Shown piece after piece: positions 58,285 through 64,000 of a DNA stretch of 64,000 bases. The DNA is from Epichloe hybrida. Taxonomy: Eukaryota; Ascomycota; Sordariomycetes; Hypocreales; Clavicipitaceae. The stretch lies in NCBI GenBank assembly GCA_019022495.1, contig JAFEKR010000045.1:286580-350579 (forward strand), in the 5' to 3' direction. How positions within the stretch are numbered: the first letter of the stretch is position 1; every line of letters begins with the position of its first letter. Below the pieces are notes generated by a model. It was not told where the DNA came from. It ran no database searches and was given only the letters and a program-made list of their open reading frames with translations. The translations under genes were made by a program, and so were the position numbers.

Positions 58285-59097
58285 ATGGCGGAAGAGCTCA
58301 CCTTCCCGGCCCCCTTGGCCATCTCCCTCGAACCTCACCTCCCGCCCACCAACGACTCGCAGCGCTCGCCGACCAGACCCTTCGTCACCCTCACCTTCGC
58401 CACGTCGCTGGACTCGTCGCTTTCCCTCGCGCCCGGCGTCCGCACCCGTCTCTCCGGGCCGGACTCCAAGGCCATGACCCACCACCTCCGATCCCGGCAC
58501 TCCGCCATCCTCGTCGGCGTGTCGACGGTGCTGGCGGACGATCCGGGCCTCAACTGCCGCATCGCGGGCGTGGCGTCCCAGCCGCGCCCGATCGTCGTCG
58601 ACCCTCATCTGCGATGGGCGCCTCGCTCCTCGGACAAGGTCTTCGGGGTCTGTCGCGCCGGCGCGGGCTCCGCCCCGTTCGTACTCACCGGCGTTCCTGC
58701 AGAGGAGATTCCCCGGGACTATGTGCGGCTACTGGAGGACCACGGCGGCAAGTACGTGCATGTCCCGGCCACGCAGTCCGGTCGAGACGCCCGCCCGCGG
58801 CTCTCGTGGGAAGATGTGTTCGGGGCTCTTCTCGCGCAGGGCCTGACGAGCATCATGGTCGAGGGAGGCGGACACGTCATCAACTCGTTGCTCGACCCCG
58901 CGCATCACGGACTCATCGACTCCGTCATCGTCACCATCGCACCCACTTGGCTGGGGAAAGGGGGCGTCGTCGTCTGCCCGGACAGGGTGCACGATGATGA
59001 CGGAACTCCCCTCGCTGCTGCTAGATTATCTGGAGTCTCGTGGCTTCCACTCGGGGAGGATGTCGTCCTTTGTGGGAAGTTACAATCTCGGCATTAG
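58285..59097 (+). CDS. RIB7: Riboflavin biosynthesis reductase RIB7
   Basis: A single exon encodes 270 residues (yeast Rib7 has 244). The RibD C-terminal reductase fold is visible: FVTLTFATSLDSSLS near residue 35, HHLRSRHSAILVGVSTVLADDPGLNCR near 70, and the NADPH-binding IMVEGGGHVINSLL near 190. By family knowledge it reduces the ribosylamino side chain of the diaminopyrimidinone phosphate, the second step after GTP cyclohydrolase II. The start ATG at 58285 follows the only sensible leader. The gene has strong GC bias, so its antisense and +1 frames are open. Confidence 0.92.
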   Translation: MAEELTFPAPLAISLEPHLPPTNDSQRSPTRPFVTLTFATSLDSSLSLAPGVRTRLSGPDSKAMTHHLRSRHSAILVGVSTVLADDPGLNCRIAGVASQPRPIVVDPHLRWAPRSSDKVFGVCRAGAGSAPFVLTGVPAEEIPRDYVRLLEDHGGKYVHVPATQSGRDARPRLSWEDVFGALLAQGLTSIMVEGGGHVINSLLDPAHHGLIDSVIVTIAPTWLGKGGVVVCPDRVHDDDGTPLAAARLSGVSWLPLGEDVVLCGKLQSRH

Positions 59098-59128
59098 CGA
59101 GCCATCATGTTTCCGAAATGCTTCTAGA

Positions 59129-59163
<35 letters not shown>

Positions 59164-59334
59164 TGCAGATGGGTGTGGAGGGACCTCGCCAGACCCACAT
59201 TGTCCCGACAAATCAACTTAACCTCCTCAACTTCTTCATCGGCTGGCTCACTTTTGAGAACTCCGACGTTTCCTCATCTTCACAACCTCGCCCTCTGACC
59301 GGTATTTCCCCTTTCCGTGAATTCCCCTCTCACA
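59098..59334. other. RIB7-ribokinase spacer with 31-nt poly-T
   Basis: The spacer contains T31 at 59132-59162, about 172 bp upstream of the ribokinase start. Such poly(dA:dT) tracts commonly disfavour nucleosomes in promoters. Confidence 0.7.
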
Positions 59335-60294
59335 ATGACACCACGCATCACCGTCCTCGGCTCCCTCAACATCGACCTCGTCTCCTACGTCCCGCACCAC
59401 CCCCTCCCCGGCGAGACACTCACATCCACGCACTTCACCACCTCCCCCGGCGGCAAGGGCGCCAACCAAGCCGTCGCCTGCGGGAAGCTCTCCCGCGCCA
59501 GCGACCTATCGCCCGCGTCCGCGACCGCGTCCGTCTCCATGCTCGGCGCCGTCGGCAGCGACACGTACGGAACCAGCCTCGTCGACAGCCTGCGCTCCTA
59601 CGGCTTTGACACGCAGGGCGTGGCCGTCAGAAAAGATGGCAAGACGGGCGTGGCCATCATCGTCGTGGACGAGCCCTCCGGGCAGAACCGCATCATCCTG
59701 TCGCCCGAGTCGAACCATTCGTTGTCGCCAGCCGACTTTGAGGTGCTGCCGGACCCGAAGCCAGACTTGCTGATCACGCAGCTCGAGATACCGCTTGAAA
59801 CCGTCATGCAGGCCTTGAGGACGGCCAAGAGGGACGGCGTGCCCGTCTTGTTGAATCCTGCGCCGGCGCAGAAGTTGCCGGAGAGTGCGTACGACGGGCT
59901 AGCGCATCTGATTGTGAATGAGACGGAGGCCTCCATCCTCTCCGGACGGCCCGAGTCAGATCTTGACCATCTCGCGGGGTTGGAGAGCGTGGCTGGCGTC
60001 TTCCTTGGGCGCGGCGTGCAGCACGTGGTGATTACCCTTGGTGGGAGAGGGGCCTTTTACGCGACAAAGTCCGGCAGCAAGGCTTTGGTCCAGGCTCTCA
60101 AGGCCAATGTCGTTGACACTACTGCCGCGGGAGACACGTTTGTTGGGTCCTATGCATTGGCCGTTGTGCAGCATGCAGGCGAGGGTGAATTCGACATTGA
60201 TGCCGCCGTCAAAGCCGCCAACAAGGCATCGTCCATGACGGTTTCGCGAAAGGGTGCTCAAGTATCTATTCCCTGGAAGGATGAGCTTCGGTAG
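59335..60294 (+). CDS. RBK1: Ribokinase (PfkB family)
   Basis: A single exon encodes 319 residues. The first ATG in frame is 59335; the frame is open upstream but starts there with GTG. PfkB signatures are SPGGKGANQAVACGKL near residue 40 and DTTAAGDTFVGSYALA near 265, which holds the catalytic Asp. ITVLGSLNIDLVSYV at the start and LVNPAP-type LLNPAPAQKLPE in the middle match ribokinase rather than adenosine kinase. By family knowledge it converts D-ribose to ribose 5-phosphate. It follows RIB7 on the same strand. Confidence 0.93.
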   Translation: MTPRITVLGSLNIDLVSYVPHHPLPGETLTSTHFTTSPGGKGANQAVACGKLSRASDLSPASATASVSMLGAVGSDTYGTSLVDSLRSYGFDTQGVAVRKDGKTGVAIIVVDEPSGQNRIILSPESNHSLSPADFEVLPDPKPDLLITQLEIPLETVMQALRTAKRDGVPVLLNPAPAQKLPESAYDGLAHLIVNETEASILSGRPESDLDHLAGLESVAGVFLGRGVQHVVITLGGRGAFYATKSGSKALVQALKANVVDTTAAGDTFVGSYALAVVQHAGEGEFDIDAAVKAANKASSMTVSRKGAQVSIPWKDELR

Positions 60295-60316
60295 AAAGAT
60301 TTACAAGATAAAAAAA

Positions 60317-60334
60317 GGGGGGGGGGGGGGGGGG
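60317..60334. repeat. 18-nt poly-G tract
   Basis: The run stands in the convergent spacer between the ribokinase and the next minus-strand gene. Long G runs are prone to sequencing error. Confidence 0.9.
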
Positions 60335-60424
60335 AAAAATTCGTAAAATTTAAAATTTAAAATCTACGGAACCCATCAGACTTGTTATTTGAAGTAAATA
60401 CCTTTCCCCCCCAAATTCGAACCC

Positions 60425-62278
60425 TCAGAACCACTTGCCCCAGTCCCAGAACTTTGAATCCTTCTCCTTCGATCCCAGCACCGCCGCGCGTTTGTTGCTA
60501 CTCAGGTTTCTACGCGTACCGCCGCTTTCGAGCCCCGTAGGCGGTCTCAAGGCTTTGATCGCCCGTTCCCCAAAGTAGTACATCTCTCGAACGGGTGTCT
60601 TTATTCCCTCATCCAGACACTGTGGGCGGCTCAGTTCTTGCCCAGACCAGGCTTTCCAACGACTCTCCGCAGCCATTTGGGATGCATCACTCTCACCATG
60701 ATGACGGCCAAATTCCAACTGGTAATTCGGGCATGTCAAGCGCGTGGTCGTACTATGAGACCTCATGGCAGTACTGCAGTTCGCCATAATCGGATCTGTA
60801 CTATACTGTGATCTAGTGCCCTGGTTTCGGCATACCATTTGAGCATCTGAAATTCGTCGTTGGACGTCGATCGCCTTTTCATCCCCCCAATGTTGCACCA
60901 TGAGAGGGAAAAGACTGTTTTGTGATGCCCTTGTCCGGGATGACCATACAGAATCGCTTGAGTTTCGCACGAGAGCCGCTGTGGCAGTTGTTTCCAGTCG
61001 GCTTTCAAGGTGGCAAAGCCCGTCCTCCGCCAAGTGAGCATCGTCAATCTTTGGGAAAAGCTGAGTGAAGGTACGATATCTTGATACTCATGAGCCGAGT
61101 CTGGATATCACCAAGCTGAAGCTCCAGTTCTTCCATCAACTCTTCAGATCTGCATCTGCTGTGTCCCCACCCGCCTCTGTCCGTTGAATCTAGCCGAAGA
61201 TGGACGACAAGCAAGATGCTTGTTCCAGCATATATCGTACTGCCAATCAATAGTTAGGATATTTCTTTGACTTCTTTTTCGGAATCTGGGGCATACGTAG
61301 GCCATGATTGTTCTTGTATGACTTCTACTATGTCAGCCTCGTTGGCGGAATGCACCTCGACGGTCAAATCATAGAGACATCCAAAGTCAAAGAAACGATC
61401 TATTGGATTCAATCAGCAGCAGCTCGTTCCGTGTTCACATGCTGCAGCAGCTGCATTGTTGTCGTACCAAGTTTGTGATCAACAAACGTCCCAGACGGTT
61501 TGTCACCGTGTGTCTCCTCCTCCTCAGTAGACGTTGTGGCTGGTGATGTTTGCGAAAGTTTCCTAGATATCTCCACGGCCGCCCAGACGCTTGCATTCTT
61601 TCCCACTATCTCCTCCTTCTGTGCAGTAACAACTATGCGCGGCGAAAGAATGTACCCCCCGGTATTACGTGATATCTGTCGGGGGCTCAATTGATGCGGG
61701 CTGTCTTTACGCATTTGCCGGCTATGTCGGAAGTCCGACGTCCAGTGTTGCGGATCATTGCTCACTTGGACACTTGTGAAATCCAGTTCGTCCGAAGAAA
61801 CAGATGGCAGGTGATGGCCGTCGGTGCTTGACCTTTGTCGCGAGGAGTCCCATGACGAAATGCGACTGGTCGATGCGGTACGTGACGAGCTAGTTTGACC
61901 GAAAGAGAGAAACCGCTTGTAACTTCTGATATCTGGCGTCGATTTCCTCAACAACCCGCGACAGCTAGCTATGGCGTCGCCCCAAGGCTTTCTATGAGCT
62001 TTGTTCAACTCCGCCAAGCTGGTCCCGAACTCTCCTCTGGCCAGGCCACATGGGCGAGACCGCCTTTTGAAAATTTGTAATCGCTGGGTTCCGTCAATGA
62101 TGTTCGATATGTCACTATCACTATCACCTGCCGATGCATAAGTGCTTTCCTCCGCGTCGTTTCCGGATTCACTGCTGCGGTGTCTTTTGACAATGCGTAG
62201 CGGGCTCGGTTCGTTCCGCTTCTGCTTCTGCTGCTGAGCCTCTTCATGCTGCGACGGATAAGATGCCATTCTAGTCAT
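60425..62278 (-). CDS. Unrecognised fungal protein, exon structure partly uncertain
   Basis: Exons 61468-62278 and 61297-61399 and an exon starting at 61239 join in phase. They give a Ser-rich, charged N-terminus (basic KRHRSSES, acidic DSDSDIS), a short conserved-looking block RFFDFGCLYDLTVEVHS and then a helix ELMEELELQLGDIQTRL. The C-terminus in the frame ending at 60425 is MYYFGERAIKAL ... KFWDWGKWF. Between about 61075 and 60990 the frames do not connect cleanly. Either a 50-nt intron (GTACCT to GGCGGAG) leads to another frame, or a 1-nt change near 61065 joins ISYLHS to LFPKIDDAHLAEDG. I do not recognise the family and assign no function. Confidence 0.5.
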
Positions 62279-62796
62279 ATGATGCAAGTCTGGTGGAATA
62301 TATATCCTGTGCTTTCAACCTAGCACGTCAGACGCAAGGCTGATAACTATTGTTGTGACTTTTGTTGTTGCTGCCCAAGAAAATTGCTCAAAGTTTAGGA
62401 CCCTTGGTCTATGCAAACATGACACAAGACACAAACAGAGGCAGGCCAATGTGGAAGGAGCGACTACTGGTGACCGGTGAGCCCCAGACTTGTTCAGATG
62501 CGCGGCATGGCCGCTTCTTTGCAATTCATGATTATACAACCCAGGAGCGAGCCAGGAGCGAGCCAGGAAATGGAAAAAGGAGATGAAGAAAATGCTAGGC
62601 TGAAACCATGTAGTGAATAAATCGATTACAGATGGGTATCAATAACAAATGCTAAGACTATGCTGATGAAATAATATCGGGCAAGAAGAAATGACACAAA
62701 AAAATTTATGAGTGTACCGCACGAACTCCGACGCCTCTACTGGTGCGTAGATGCTTTTTGAACTGTGGCCCGGAAGGATTTTGGGAGCTACCGATT
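62279..62796. other. Intergenic region at the right end
   Basis: It contains the upstream region of the unrecognised gene and the 3' region of the E2-like gene. No coding signal is seen. Confidence 0.5.
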
Positions 62797-63976
62797 TCAG
62801 CCTGTGCCACCTAGCGTACGACGGATGTTTTCTTTTATCGACTCGATGTCAGTTTCTTCCATCGGCAAAAACCGAATCTACCACGATTAGCGATTCATTT
62901 CGACTACTGCATTCATTCGCTCGCTTACCATCTCGTCCGGAATGCCTGATCCGCCATACAACACTGGCTCAGTCAGACTAGCAGAAACTCCCTTCTTCAC
63001 TCTGTCTTCCCACACGCCGTCCCAATTCCACTCCCCAGGTCTTCGTATTGTCAGAACTGATGACGAATCAGTTCCTCCATTTTCCGAAGCAAAAGGGACT
63101 TGTACTTCGTCAGGTTGCGCACTCTGACTTGGGCTTGAAAGTTGACCGGAGAGTTTGCCTAGTTTCCGTCGGTGTGTTCGCCAGGCGTGCCAGGCTCCGG
63201 GGTTCCCAGCAGCTGTAAGAGGAACAGAATCAAGTACTTCTGATGTATCAAATGTACTTCGTATATACTTCAGGATGCTATAAATGGAAACCATTGGCTT
63301 TCCGGTCTTCAAATAACCGAAAGTGCCCGCGTTGGACGACTCCGGTGACGTGGCGCTGATCCCCAGAGGTGCACTCGCACGATCGAATCCGGGGCTGGCA
63401 AGCCGCTCGCCATTGCTAATTTGTCCAGCTTCCGGTTCTGTTCGCCTCCCCCGTCCATACCATTCGGGGAATCCGTGGCGCAGACTGAAGCCGCCAGGGG
63501 GTAATCGCTCTTGATGCGTTGCGCCGAGAGAACCGCTGTCCTGAACATCTGCTGAATACATGTAGGTTGTCAAAGGCGAGACCAGGGGATGAAAGATGTC
63601 AGTCGAAAATAGAACGAGAGGCGGAAGCTTGGGGTATGTGTCGGGAAAGGAAATCTGAAATCGCAAGACAGCCGGCGCGTATGGCCCTGTTGTTGCTCGC
63701 TGATCAATGGCTGACTTTTTTTTTTATGTGAGGCAAATGATAGATCAGCCAAGAAATTTTTCTTACCATCTCGAATGAATAACACAGCAGACCATAGGGT
63801 AGGTTCTCCAGGCGTTAGTGTAATGATGACACCCTCAGGACATGCCTGCTTCAAGCCAGTGCTAGAACATGCTCGGTTAGTTGTTGATGGTGACACGAGG
63901 AAGAGCGGCGCGAGACGAACAACTCGGATAGTAAATGCTGCTTTCGTAGAGACGGAAGGTCTGATAGGTGAGCCAT
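62797..63976 (-). CDS. E2-like UBC-fold protein without catalytic Cys (AKTIP-type)
   Basis: Exons 63921-63976, 63767-63861, 62929-63686 and 62797-62877 give 329 residues from the ATG at 63976. An in-frame ATG lies at 63982 and the frame is open to the window edge, so the true start could be further out. The first about 150 residues form a UBC fold: LRKQHLLSEF|TGLKQACPEGVIITLTPG, then FIRDGPYAPAVLRFQISFPDTYPKLPPLVLF and DIFHPLVSP. In the place of the active-site Cys there is TYMYSADV, so catalysis is not expected. The C-terminus is disordered except for WNWDGVWEDRVKKG. The pattern resembles animal AKTIP/FTS, a partner of Hook proteins in endosome transport. That link is family inference. Confidence 0.85.
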
Positions 63977-64000
63977 TCTCATCCAACAAAAAATGGCATT

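Noticed and set aside
58038..58997. 319-codon ORF overlapping RIB7
   Set aside because: Arg/His/Pro-rich frame caused by GC-rich third positions of RIB7.
1..64000. Biosynthetic cluster, heterokaryon-incompatibility locus or mobile element
   Set aside because: No PKS, NRPS, terpene synthase, NLR/HET, transposase or reverse transcriptase sequence was recognised in any frame.

Overview
The window is nuclear DNA of a filamentous ascomycete, most likely a Sordariomycete and probably Hypocreales. I infer this from short GT-AG introns (about 50-140 nt), one gene per roughly 2.4 kb on both strands, and fungal-specific families (Zn2Cys6 regulator, phocein-type MOB3, CUE-AlkB-GRF protein). The species cannot be named from sequence alone. 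I assembled 26 protein genes by choosing splice sites that restore family motifs and keep phase; 24 of the 26 models sum to a whole number of codons with both ends in view. I see no rRNA, tRNA, CRISPR array, transposon ORF or secondary-metabolite core enzyme.

Layout. 0-12 kb: RAD6 ubiquitin-conjugating enzyme, kinesin-1 heavy chain, a multi-pass membrane protein, PP2A leucine carboxyl methyltransferase, SAGA subunit SPT3, AP-2 sigma. 12-22 kb (all minus): a zinc-knuckle protein, the ESCRT regulator IST1, the nuclear HtrA-like protease NMA111, and a small four-exon SANT-like protein. 22-32 kb (all minus): a large J-domain protein, a CUE1-like ER protein, the CCR4-NOT subunit NOT2 and a ZNG1/CobW zinc GTPase. 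32.6-37.4 kb: phocein MOB3 and a Zn2Cys6 transcription factor. 37.4-41.6 kb: a gene-poor, microsatellite-rich stretch. 41.6-54.1 kb: an mARC-like MOSC protein, condensin SMC2 divergent from INCENP, and a mitochondrial DEAD-box helicase. 54.6-64 kb: PEX7, an AlkB dioxygenase with CUE and GRF domains, RIB7, ribokinase, an unrecognised protein and an E2-like (UEV/AKTIP-type) protein running to the window edge.

These are mostly conserved housekeeping genes, not a cluster. The points most worth following are structural. NOT2 has a second, phase-compatible first exon inside an intron. ZNG1 carries a 12-nt microexon encoding part of its EFGD motif. SMC2 and INCENP share a 481-bp intergenic region with a forkhead-type site. 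NMA111 has an apparent 1-nt deletion that replaces its conserved C-terminus, and the Mo-cysteine exon junction of the MOSC gene lacks a conventional splice solution. I did not find a convincing previously undescribed multi-gene system.
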